A model generated the notes under the pieces. It was not told where the DNA came from, searched no databases, and worked only from the letters and a program-made list of their open reading frames with translations. A stretch of DNA of 64,000 bases from CAVSWN01 sp963770995. GTDB taxonomy: Bacteria; Acidobacteriota; Vicinamibacteria; Vicinamibacterales; CAVVIG01. Both the position numbers and the translations under genes were made by a program. Position 1 is the stretch's first letter, and every line of letters starts with the position of its first letter. Below, one piece after another: positions 7,326-15,909 of this stretch. The stretch covers positions 3,720,001 to 3,784,000 of the forward strand of contig CAVYRS010000001.1 in assembly GCA_963770995.1 (NCBI GenBank), written 5' to 3'.

Positions 7326-9422
7326 CGCGGGACCTTCCCGTACGCGCGAACGGATTGGGACCGGCCGAACTCCACGCAGACGTTGACCTGGACCAGCACG
7401 CTGCGGCCCAGTCTGATCAACGAGGCGACCTACACGCACTCGCTCGATCAGGTGTTCATCAACGTCTTCACAGGGACCGATCTGTACAAGCGCAGCCGAA
7501 CCGGCATCAACTATCCGTACATATTTGCCGCGAACAAGGAGATCCCCGACAAGATTCCGACCGTCTCGATCGCGACCTTTACCGAGATCGACGGCGGTCC
7601 GTATCCGTCGTCCTCGCAGGGGCCGATCCACACGTTCCAGGACGCCGTGACGCTGGTGAAAGGGCGGCACACGATCAAGACTGGCGTCGTCGTCGAGTAC
7701 TCGGGCGAGGACGATTTCGATCAGATCAACGTGCAGCCGATTCCCGGCAGCACGAACAACCAGAACGGCCGGTTCGAGTTCCTCGACAACCGCGCCGCCG
7801 GCACCGGGCTCGCGGTCGCGAACGCGGCGATGGGGTTGTTCAGCAACTATGCGGAGATCGGGCAGCGGGCGTTCACGCCGTGGCGGGCGCTGGCGACCGA
7901 CGTCTTCGTGCAGGACTCCTGGCGGCCGACGGGTTCGCTGACCATCGAAGGCGGCCTCCGCTGGGTGTTCTGGCCGCCGTGGCGCTCGCTGACCAACAAC
8001 ATCGCGAACTTCGAGCCGCAGTTCTACGACCGCGCGAACGCGGCGATTGTCGACCCGGCGAGCGGCCGCATTACGGGCGGCAATCGCTACAATGGGATCG
8101 TTCTCCCCGGCACCGGCTTCAAGGGCGACGGCGACAGTCTGGTCGTCGCCAGCGACGCGGCGGTGCGCGCGCTGTTCCGCGGCGAGCCGGAAGGATTCTC
8201 CGAGACCCATCGGAACGCGATCGAACCGCGCGGCGGCATGGCGTATTCGATCAACGACAAGACCGTTCTGCGGGCGAGCGCCGGCGTGTTTCACAACCGC
8301 GTCACGCTGAACGATTCGTCGCTGCTCGGCGGCAACCCGCCGTTTCAGCCGCAGGTGAGCGTCAGCAACGGCAGTGTCGACAATCCCGGCGGCGGCGGCG
8401 CGTCCAATCTGCCGTTCTCGATGACGGCGCAGGACGTGGTCTTCAAGCTGCCGACGGCGTACACGTGGTCGACCGGCGTCCAGCGTGAGATGCCGTTCGG
8501 CCTGATGGTGGATGTCACCTACGTCGGCCGGCGCGGGCGCAATCTCCAGCGCGAGCGGAACATCAACCAGCTTCCGGCCGGGACGCTGCAAGCGAACCCC
8601 GGGGTGAACATTGCGGCGCTGCGACCATATCGCGGGTACGGCGCGATTCGGCTGACGGAGAATGCCGGACGGTCGCGATACAACGCGCTGCAGATCAGCG
8701 CCGACCGCCGGTATCTGAACGGGCTCAAGATCGGGTTCGCCTATACGCTCGGCAAGTCGGAGGACAACGGCAGCGACAAACGGAACGTCGTGTGGAATAC
8801 CTATGACGATTCGTTCTATTGGGGGCCGTCGAATTTCGATTGCCGCCACGTGCTCAACGTCTACTACATCTACGATCTGCCGTTCTGGAAGGATCAGGAC
8901 ACCGCGCTCAAGAATGCGCTGGGTGGATGGCAGGTGTCGGGCGCGACGTTCTACCGCACCGGCACGCCATTCTCCATCGTGCGCACGAACGACATCGCGG
9001 GCGTCGGCGACGGCAACTTCGGACAGCCCTACAACCTCGTCGGCGACCCGTTCGCGAACGCCAACGGCAATTTCTCGGCCGGCTCGGGCAACGATCAGAA
9101 CTTCTGGTTCAATCCAGCCGCGTTCGCGGCGCCGGCGGCCGGCACCTTCGGCAACGCCCCGCGCAACGCCTGGTACAACCCGTCCCAGCAGCAATGGGAC
9201 ATCGCGTTCTTCAAGAACTTCCGCCTTTCGGGGACGCAGCGGCTGCAGTTCCGGCTCGAGATCTTCAACTTCATCAATCGTGCGAACTGGAGCAACGTCG
9301 CCGGAACGACAACGACGTCCGGTTTCAACCAGGTGGACCCGACGAACGCAAACTTCGGCCGCGTCGTCGCCAAGGACGACTCGCGCCGCGACGCGCAACT
9401 GAGTCTTCGCTACAGCTTCTGA
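7325..9422 (+). pseudogene. TonB-dependent receptor, 3' part (barrel)
   Basis: This is the continuation of the receptor split at 4832. It begins FRGTFPYARTDWDRPN and runs through the beta-barrel to the aromatic C-terminal end LSLRYSF, typical of outer-membrane proteins recognised by the BAM complex. The piece is long and uninterrupted, showing that the insertion is recent or that excision still occurs. On its own it lacks a signal peptide and plug, so any product begun in the element would not be exported. The frame is open back to 7227 within the element, which is not evidence of a real start. Confidence 0.85.
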
Positions 9423-9433
9423 GGCGCGCGGTT

Positions 9434-9457
9434 GGCGGCGAGCCGCGGCTCGTCGCC
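9434..9457 (+). terminator. GC-rich hairpin after the split receptor
   Basis: GGCGGCGAGCC and GGCTCGTCGCC form a near-perfect stem 11 bases after the receptor stop. There is no T-run, so intrinsic termination is uncertain. It could instead protect the mRNA 3' end. Confidence 0.4.
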
Positions 9458-10222
9458 GTTCACGCCGACCGTGATTGGTGGGCGGGCGCGATCATGCGGC
9501 GGCTCAGAGCGTGTCGAGCCGCCGCAACAAACCTACGACTTGGTTGACGAAATGTACCCGCGTGTGTGTTCGACGAGAAGAGCTCGGGAGACGTTCGGGG
9601 CGAGTGTCATTTCGAGTGTCATTGCACGGGCAAAATCCGAAAACAGAAGCAAGCCAGCGGGAGTCGACGAAAGAATCCGAACACGCCAGTTCGCTGACGC
9701 CATGCGAGTTGTGCCAAAAACGCTCGTATTTGTTGGGTTTTCTGAAAGCTGCGTCAAAGACTCCCTGCCTCCCAGCCAGTTTTCGGATTTCCTCCTCCGT
9801 CTTCCGATAATTTCCGTTTCTCGCCGATACTCGTATTCGCTGATGCCAAAGAGGTTGAGAAGCGGTGTCTCTCAGCCCCAGCGCAAGTTGCATCGGACCC
9901 GCTCGAAGGCTACGACGGGCGAGTGACGACATTCCGATCAGAACGGACCGGCCGCGCGAGACCGCTCGGGTGTTGCGGCCAAAGCGGCGGATAGACTCGA
10001 ACGCTTTGATTGCCGGTTCGTTCGTCTTGGCGCTCCCTCTACGACGTTCCCTCTGAGCCTTATTGCCGCACCACGGCCGCGCGGGTGATCGTCGTCAACG
10101 TCGCGACGCGCGGCGCCCAGCGCGACGGCGATTCCTACGGTATGGACATTGACCTTGGTAGCGTCGTACCTTGTCGTCCAACGCTTTGTTGCGTGGCGCG
10201 ATTACGTGCTGCCGTGTCAACC
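9458..10222. other. Gene-poor stretch containing repeat copy A
   Basis: No open frame here has convincing coding character. The interval contains the first copy of a diverged repeat (about 9560-9778) and lower-GC DNA than its surroundings. The leader of the zinc-ribbon gene occupies the last part. Confidence 0.4.
9560..9778 (+). repeat. Diverged repeat, copy A (copy B at about 11275-11494)
   Basis: The two copies share GTGTCATTxxGAGTGxCAT, then GGCAxAATCxG, and end with an exact 21-bp block containing ACTCCCTGCCTCCCAGCCA (9758-9778 and 11474-11494). Between these the sequences have drifted. They enclose the zinc ribbon, DUF4160 and DUF2442 genes. The conserved end finishes in CCA, like a tRNA 3' end, but no full tRNA is present. 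Confidence 0.55.
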
Positions 10223-10657
10223 ATGACGCACCGCGACCGGGATGACGCTCGAATGGGCGCGCTGCCGCCGAGGTACTCGTTCCTGCTCAATCCGCACCCG
10301 CACGAACGCTTCACTCGGTGTCCTCGATGTAAGGCAACCACCCGCGTCCGCAAGTTGGTGCTCGTGATTCACCGCGATCCGATCGGATTGGTGCTCCTGC
10401 GCAAGACCTGCCGTCTGTGTGTCGTCTGCGAGACGCTGATCGTCGATGAAGCAGAGATGAATCGCCTGGTCAACGCGCTCCCTGCCGATCGTCCCGGCTC
10501 GTCGCCGTACTTGGTTCTCGGCACGCTCGACTCGAAGACCTGGCGTGAAGGCATGTCCGGCAGCGTAGCGATTCACCGCGTGAGGGACCACATGGCGGAC
10601 TTCAAAGCGTACATGCGAGTTGATATCACGCCACGCCATTGGGCTCGAAGGGACTGA
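10223..10657 (+). CDS. Conserved hypothetical protein with a zinc-ribbon-like four-Cys core
   Basis: This is a 144-residue protein of a family I recall only as uncharacterised. The conserved features are RYSFLLNPHPHERFTRCPRC, TTRVRKLVLVIHRDP, a second Cys pair in KTCRLCVVCETLIVDE, and the YLVLGTLDSKTWREG segment. The two Cys pairs (CPRC and CRLCVVC) probably bind zinc. The function is unknown; a nucleic-acid-related role is possible but unproven. The start is chosen at ATG 10223 because the conserved part begins soon after. ATG at 10253 is an alternative. It lies just upstream of the DUF4160/DUF2442 pair. Confidence 0.75.
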   Translation: MTHRDRDDARMGALPPRYSFLLNPHPHERFTRCPRCKATTRVRKLVLVIHRDPIGLVLLRKTCRLCVVCETLIVDEAEMNRLVNALPADRPGSSPYLVLGTLDSKTWREGMSGSVAIHRVRDHMADFKAYMRVDITPRHWARRD

Positions 10658-10694
10658 TCGAATCGGCGCCCGCACGATCGTGTACGATCGCGGA

Positions 10695-10951
10695 GTGCCG
10701 GAGATCTCTCGGTTCTTCGGGATTGTCGTGTCCATGAACTACAACGATCATCCACGCACTTCCATGTCAGATATGCGGAGCAGAAGGCGATCGTTGCGAT
10801 CGAATCGCCGACGCTGCTCGAGGGCGAGTTGTCGCCACGGGCGCTCGGTCTCGTGATGGAATGGGCCGCCATGCACCGTCAGGAGTTGCTCGACGATTGG
10901 AATCTTGCGCGGCAACAGCAGCCGCTGAACCGAATCGCTCCACTGGAGTAA
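10695..10951 (+). pseudogene. DUF4160 protein, frameshifted
   Basis: The frame from GTG 10695 reads PEISRFFGIVVSMNYNDH, the classic DUF4160 start. It is lost at the expected PPHFHVRY motif and resumes one frame over as FHVRYAEQKAIVAIESP, running to a normal end (LNRIAPLE, stop 10949-10951). The length is 257 bases, one short of a multiple of three. A single base is missing near 10755, where CCACGCAC should probably be CCACCGCAC. DUF4160 proteins are commonly encoded directly before DUF2442, as here, and the pair is suspected to be toxin-antitoxin-like. This is either a real inactivating mutation or a sequencing error. Confidence 0.8.
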
Positions 10952-10955
10952 CGCC

Positions 10956-11231
10956 ATGTTGAGAGACGTCGTTGCCGTCCAGGCGCTTCCCGAGTACCGA
11001 CTTCGCATCACGTTCGACGACGGCACTCAGGGAGTCGTGGATGTCCGGGAGATGGTGCCGTTCGCGGGTGTGTTTCACCCGCTGCAGGACGCTGCGTTCT
11101 TTTCTCGCGTTAAAGTCAACACCGAACTCGGTACTGTGTGCTGGCCAAACGATGCCGACCTAGATTCCGATGTGCTGTATGCGAAGGTGACTGGCGTACC
11201 CGTTCCGGCGTACATCACGGCAAAGAAATGA
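10956..11231 (+). CDS. DUF2442 domain protein
   Basis: This 91-residue protein has the DUF2442 signature: an N-terminal strand (DVVAVQALPEYRLRITFDDG), VDVREMVPFAGVFHPLQD, and the end strand GTVCWPNDADLDSDVLY. It starts four bases after the DUF4160 stop, so the two form one unit. DUF2442 is a small alpha/beta domain related to antitoxin-like or DNA-binding partners; the biochemical role is not established. Its frame is intact, unlike its partner. Confidence 0.85.
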   Translation: MLRDVVAVQALPEYRLRITFDDGTQGVVDVREMVPFAGVFHPLQDAAFFSRVKVNTELGTVCWPNDADLDSDVLYAKVTGVPVPAYITAKK

Positions 11232-11521
11232 TTGACGGACAGCCGGGAGATTTCTGCGGAGCATCGGTGAGTGTGTCCACTCGACGATCGCAAGAGACGA
11301 CGACGGAACCGTCTCGTCAAGTGTCATTGGGAGTGACATCGCGGCGGCAGAATCTGCAAATGGCGAGAGCCGGGCGAAAGCCGCTGAAAAGAGCGCGATG
11401 CGTCAAGTGGCAGAATCAGAAGGAGTTCGCAAGAGATGGCGACCGACCGTCAATAGCCGCCACACGAGTTCTCAGACTCCCTGCCTCCCAGCCACATCAA
11501 TTTCCACAGTTTCCTTCGACC
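11232..11521. repeat. Diverged repeat, copy B (within a gene-free stretch)
   Basis: The repeat copy occupies about 11275-11494 and is the partner of 9560-9778. Its last 21 bp are identical to copy A. No gene is supported in the interval. Confidence 0.5.
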
Positions 11522-12370
11522 TTAGTGGGTCATGATCCAGACGGCCACATTCACACCCAGCGCATAGCCCTTCGCCGCATAGGTCTCGAAGTAGTCCTGG
11601 TTGTCGCCCTCCCGCTCCCAGCTGTCTGAAACGTCCGAGTTCATGCTGACGAGCACAATCAGCCTGTCGTGGTCGTCGAACACACCGTAGTAGTGCACGG
11701 TTGAAGGCCCGATCTCGGAATCCTGACCGTTACGCCGCCAAGAGCCGAGCGACGGGATCTGCGGGAGCGGGTTGACGTTGTAGACAATCGAGAACATCGG
11801 GTGCTCGACTGGCAGGTCGACGATCGTTGCGCCGGGCAGGATTCGCATGAGATTCGGACGGATGTACTCGAAGTCCGGATCCCAGTTGTCGTCGATCCAG
11901 AGAAAGCCGCCCTTCAGCAGGTAGTCGCGCATGCGGGCGGTCTCTGCAGGTGTGAAGTCGTAGTTGGCCGCATTCTGCATGCGCAGGTACGGACACCGGA
12001 AGAGATCGGGATCCATGGCGGTGACGTTCGCAAAGCCGGGGTAGCCATTGTTCCACTGGCTGATCGTCGTGGTGGTCAGCTCGGCGAGACGCACCATGAA
12101 GTTGTAGTCCGCTTGCGGATAGTCGTCGCCCCAGCCGGACTTTCTCGCCCTCCGGATGTTCTCGTACCGCAGGCGACAGAACGTGAAACCGAGCGGCTTG
12201 TCGGGGAGTCCGTGGTTGATCGGTATCTGGAGGTTCCGTCCGTTTGTCAGGATTCTGAACCGCTGCGCCGCGCCGCTCACGACAACCAGTCCCAGCGCCA
12301 GCGCAAAGGCCAGTGCGAACCGCATCCATCGAGCCGATGCCCGCGTCCGCCGCATCTGAGGATCGTACAT
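11522..12370 (-). CDS. DUF4159 domain protein, exported
   Basis: This 282-residue protein has an N-terminal hydrophobic signal/anchor (MRFALAFALALGLVVVSGAAQ) and then a complete DUF4159 domain. Visible landmarks are FTFCRLRYENIRR, WGDDYPQADYNFMVRLAELT, DPDLFRCPYLRMQ, LLKGGFLWIDDNWD, LPVEHPMFSIVYNV, and the end YALGVNVAVWIMTH. The fold is related to glutamine-amidotransferase-like domains. The role is unknown, and in other bacteria members sit near MoxR/DUF58 genes, which are absent here. ATGs at 12355 (MRRTR) and 12322 (MRFAL) are alternative starts; the latter gives the cleanest signal sequence. Confidence 0.85.
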   Translation of the reverse strand: MYDPQMRRTRASARWMRFALAFALALGLVVVSGAAQRFRILTNGRNLQIPINHGLPDKPLGFTFCRLRYENIRRARKSGWGDDYPQADYNFMVRLAELTTTTISQWNNGYPGFANVTAMDPDLFRCPYLRMQNAANYDFTPAETARMRDYLLKGGFLWIDDNWDPDFEYIRPNLMRILPGATIVDLPVEHPMFSIVYNVNPLPQIPSLGSWRRNGQDSEIGPSTVHYYGVFDDHDRLIVLVSMNSDVSDSWEREGDNQDYFETYAAKGYALGVNVAVWIMTH

Positions 12371-12602
12371 CGACTTCGTGTAAGGAGTCGGACATTGCGC
12401 GGAAGGCTACGCGCCGCTGTCGCGAACACGTGCGCGGTTGCGAGGTCGAACACCGACCGAAGCGCGCTCTTCCCGAAGACAGCGCGATCGACGCTAAGTG
12501 GAACGAGCGGATGAGCTGCACTCAATCGCGTGCGCCCAGCCACGATACATTCCGCCGGAATCGCGGCGTCGCAGGTCCACTCTCGACCCGGCATGAAGAT
12601 GT

Positions 12603-12631
12603 TTGACAGAGGACCGCACCGCGCGTAAGGT
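12603..12631 (+). promoter_or_regulatory. Sigma-70-like promoter for the second TonB receptor
   Basis: TTGACA (12603-12608), a 17-base spacer and TAAGGT (12626-12631) lie about 50 bases before the receptor start. The -35 is a perfect consensus match. The -10 matches at four of six positions. The rest of 12371-12679 shows no gene. Confidence 0.5.
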
Positions 12632-12679
12632 CAGCACAACCGGGCGTTCGGCGTCGGCTCATTTGGTGCAAGGAGACCT

Positions 12680-15600
12680 ATGAGTGTGAAGCTTGCGGTC
12701 CGAGTCCTCGGAGTGGTTGCCCTGCTCGCGCTCCTGCCATCGACAGCGTCAGCACAGAGCACGATTGCCGGCATTGTCAAGGACACCTCCGGTGCCGTCC
12801 TGCCGGGTGTGACGGTCGAAGCGGCGAGCGAAGTCCTGATCGAGAAGACTCGCGCGGCCGTCACGGACGGAGATGGCCGGTATTCGATCATCGATCTCAG
12901 ACCGGGCACCTACACGGTGACGTTCACGCTGGTCGGGTTCGCCACGATCAAACGTGATCAGATCGACGTGCCGTCGAACGTCACGGTCCCGATCAACGTC
13001 GACCTCAGGGTCGGATCGATCGAAGAAACCGTCGTCGTCTCCGGGCAGTCGCCGGTCGTCGACGTCCAGAACGTGTCGCGAATGCAGGTGCTGACGCGCG
13101 AGCTGATGGACGCCATTCCATCCGCGCGGAACATGCAGGCGATCGGTGCGCTGGTGCCGGGCATCCGCCTGAACATTCCTGACGTGGGCGGGGCGCAGCA
13201 AACCGAGCAGACCTACATGGCGACGCACGGCAACTCGGCCCTGCACAACACGATTCTGCTGGATGGGATGCCCGCGCACACCAACCTGGCGGACGGCTCG
13301 GTGCAGAACTACATCGACAACGCGCTCATCGACCAGTCCGTGTACCAGACGAGCGCCATCTCGGCCGAGAGCTCCGCGGGCGGTGTCCGGCTGAATCTCA
13401 TCCCGAAAGACGGCGGCAATACCATTCACGGATCCGGCTTCATCGGCGGCGCCTCGGATAAGTGGCACCTGCAGGCGGACAACGTCGACGCGTTCCTGCA
13501 GGGCCGCGGCCTTGGGAGTGGCGCGCGCATCGAGCATCTCAACGACTTCAACGGGGCGTTCGGCGGGCCGATCGCCAAAGACAAGCTGTGGTACTTCGCG
13601 TCGGTGCGCCATCAGGGCACGTTCATCCAGGTGCCCAACACGTTCAAGAACAGCGGGGACCCGGGCATCGAGGACGCCTGGATCAACAGCTACGTGGTGC
13701 GCGGCACGTGGCAGGCGACGGCACGCAACAAGTTCGCGGTCACGTATCAACGGAATTACAAGACCAAGCTGCACGAGATCTTCCTCGGCGGGCAGGAAGG
13801 CCTGCCGATCTTCCCCGAGCAAACGGCCGGCTATCGCAAACCGTGGCTCTACTACATCGCGCAAGCCAAATGGACGTCGCCGATCACCAACCGTGTGCTG
13901 GCCGAAGTAGGTTATTCGGGCGACATCCTGCACTACTTCGACATCTATCAGCCCGGCACGTCCCAGCAACGGGGGACGGCTGCGTGGTTGGCCAACGCCT
14001 CACACCTCGACTCGGTGGCCGGCGGTCTGAATTACCGGACCAAGGTCGGCCAGCTCCAGCAGTGGAACTCGCCCGATCAGCATTCGGCAACGGGCGCCGT
14101 GTCGTACGTGACCGGCACGCACAACATGAAGGTCGGGCTCCTCTACGCGTGGGGCAACAACCCGTCGATCATCGACATGAACGGCGATCTCTACCAGCTC
14201 TATCAGGGCGGGACGCTGGTCGGCAACGTGTACACGCAGGGCTCGCCGCGACAGGTCCGCGTGTACAACACGCCGATTACGCGCCATCCGGATCTGAAGG
14301 CGAACATCGGGGTGTTCGCGCAGGATCAGTGGGCGATCAAGAAGTTCACGTTCAACTACGGCATCCGGTGGGAATACCTCGAGGAGCGGATCCCCGCGCA
14401 GGACCGACTGGCCGGGCGGTTCGCCCCCGCGCAGCACTACGATGCCGTCACGTGCGCGACGAATCCCGGCATGACGTGCTGGAAGTCGTGGGCGCCGCGG
14501 CTCGGCATCGCCTACGACGTCTTCGGCGACGGCAAGACGGCGCTCAAGGCCAGCTTCGGCAAGTACATGACGCCTGATGTGAGCACGTTTGCCAACCTGT
14601 TCAACCCCGTCGCCACCTTCACCGACACGCGGACGTGGACCGATACCAACGGCGACGACATCGCGCAGGACATCGAGATCGGACCGAGCAACAACCCGAA
14701 TTTCGGCCGCATCACGAACCGGTCGCTGGATCGCGATTTCTCCCGCGAATACAACTACCAGTACGGCGCCGGCATCCAGCACGAGCTGGCGACCGGCGTG
14801 GCGGTGAGCTTCAACTGGTACCGCCGCTCGCTGTACAACACCGCCTACACGCGAAACCGCGCCGTCGATCCGCTCGCCGACTGGACGACGGTGACGGTCG
14901 TGAACCCGCTGAACGGCGAGCCCGTGACCGGGTATCAAATCAATCAGAACAAGAACGGGATCGCGCCGGATCTGTATCTGACCAACATGACCGACGCGAA
15001 TCTCCGCCGCAACGTGTTTACCGGCTACGAGCTTGGGCTCAACGCCCGGCTCCCGCGGCGAATCCTCGTGTTCGGCGGCTGGGGGATCGAGCGGACGATC
15101 GATCGCGACTGCACGATGAACACGGCCAACGCCTCGGCCACGCTGAACACACCGAACACGTTGCGATTCTGCGATCAGTTCGGCGAGCTCTATCAGGCGC
15201 TCGGGAAGAGCGCCTCGATTCCGTTTCAGCATGGCTTCAAGTTCAACGGGAACGTGCCGCTGTGGTACGGCGTCGAGGTGAGCGCGTCGTTGCAGAGCTA
15301 TCCAGGGACGATCAAGGCGGCCGCCGGCGGCGTGAGCTGGGCGATCACGCGCGGCAGCACGCGTTACCCGAACGACTGCGCGGTGCCGGGTTGCACGCCT
15401 GGTGGCATCGTGATGGCGTCGCGGTTCGCTGGCGATCCCGCGATCACGCTGCAGCTCGCGTCGCCGGGGACGCGCTACCAGCCCCGGTCGAATCAGATCG
15501 ACTTCGGCGTGAGGCGCACGTTCCGCCTGAATCGCACGACCGTTCAGGCGCAAGTGGACCTCTTCAACGCGCTGAACGCGAACCCGATTCTGAGCGAGGG

Positions 15601-15718
15601 GACGGCGCTCAGCACGACCGTCGGGCCATTCCTGTCCTCCGACGCGAGGGCTGGCGGCACGCCGTTCACGATCCTGCAGCCGCGGCTCATTCGCATCGGC
15701 GCGCAGATCAAGTTCTGA
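12680..15718 (+). CDS. TonB-dependent receptor with carboxypeptidase-regulatory-like N-domain
   Basis: This 1012-residue outer-membrane receptor starts with a signal peptide (VLGVVALLALLPSTASAQS). Next come the carboxypeptidase-regulatory-like domain (about residues 28-110, TIAGIVKDTSGAVLPGVTVE), a TonB plug (about 120-240), and a long barrel ending QPRLIRIGAQIKF with the aromatic C-terminal residue. Such Oar/SusC-like proteins in Acidobacteriota are thought to import large nutrients using TonB energy; the substrate is unknown. The ATG follows AAGGAGACCT. A consensus-like promoter lies upstream and a strong terminator downstream, so it appears monocistronic. Confidence 0.9.
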   Translation: MSVKLAVRVLGVVALLALLPSTASAQSTIAGIVKDTSGAVLPGVTVEAASEVLIEKTRAAVTDGDGRYSIIDLRPGTYTVTFTLVGFATIKRDQIDVPSNVTVPINVDLRVGSIEETVVVSGQSPVVDVQNVSRMQVLTRELMDAIPSARNMQAIGALVPGIRLNIPDVGGAQQTEQTYMATHGNSALHNTILLDGMPAHTNLADGSVQNYIDNALIDQSVYQTSAISAESSAGGVRLNLIPKDGGNTIHGSGFIGGASDKWHLQADNVDAFLQGRGLGSGARIEHLNDFNGAFGGPIAKDKLWYFASVRHQGTFIQVPNTFKNSGDPGIEDAWINSYVVRGTWQATARNKFAVTYQRNYKTKLHEIFLGGQEGLPIFPEQTAGYRKPWLYYIAQAKWTSPITNRVLAEVGYSGDILHYFDIYQPGTSQQRGTAAWLANASHLDSVAGGLNYRTKVGQLQQWNSPDQHSATGAVSYVTGTHNMKVGLLYAWGNNPSIIDMNGDLYQLYQGGTLVGNVYTQGSPRQVRVYNTPITRHPDLKANIGVFAQDQWAIKKFTFNYGIRWEYLEERIPAQDRLAGRFAPAQHYDAVTCATNPGMTCWKSWAPRLGIAYDVFGDGKTALKASFGKYMTPDVSTFANLFNPVATFTDTRTWTDTNGDDIAQDIEIGPSNNPNFGRITNRSLDRDFSREYNYQYGAGIQHELATGVAVSFNWYRRSLYNTAYTRNRAVDPLADWTTVTVVNPLNGEPVTGYQINQNKNGIAPDLYLTNMTDANLRRNVFTGYELGLNARLPRRILVFGGWGIERTIDRDCTMNTANASATLNTPNTLRFCDQFGELYQALGKSASIPFQHGFKFNGNVPLWYGVEVSASLQSYPGTIKAAAGGVSWAITRGSTRYPNDCAVPGCTPGGIVMASRFAGDPAITLQLASPGTRYQPRSNQIDFGVRRTFRLNRTTVQAQVDLFNALNANPILSEGTALSTTVGPFLSSDARAGGTPFTILQPRLIRIGAQIKF

Positions 15719-15773
15719 TATGGAAAGACCGGTGTCAATGAGCCGGTAGATTCGTTCTTCGTTCGTGTTCTCC

Positions 15774-15807
15774 GGCCCGCTCCTCGTCGTGAGGAGCGGG
15801 CCTTTTT
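15774..15807 (+). terminator. Intrinsic terminator after the second TonB receptor
   Basis: GGCCCGCTCCTC (15774-15785) pairs with GAGGAGCGGGCC (15791-15802) as a 12-bp perfect stem with a five-base loop, directly followed by TTTTTGTT. This is a textbook rho-independent terminator 56 bases after the stop. Confidence 0.9.
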
Positions 15808-15909
15808 GTTGACGCGGTCATCGGATCGGCCGAGCGGCAGCGTCGATCGATTGGCAGTGGCGTTTCGGTTGTACACTTGCCGGCGTCGTGATCGTGCAGG
15901 AGGAGAAAG

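Noticed and set aside
7317..9398. Very long open frame antisense to the receptor barrel
   Set aside because: Arg/Val-rich composition typical of the antisense strand of GC-rich genes; the plus strand encodes a clear TonB receptor.
9432..9926. Possible 164-codon gene after the split receptor
   Set aside because: Overlaps repeat copy A, shows no conserved features, and competing frames on both strands are equally open.
15888..15909. GTG start just upstream of the CehA/McbA gene in another frame
   Set aside because: The AGGAGG-preceded ATG at 15910 with a Tat-type leader is clearly the real start.
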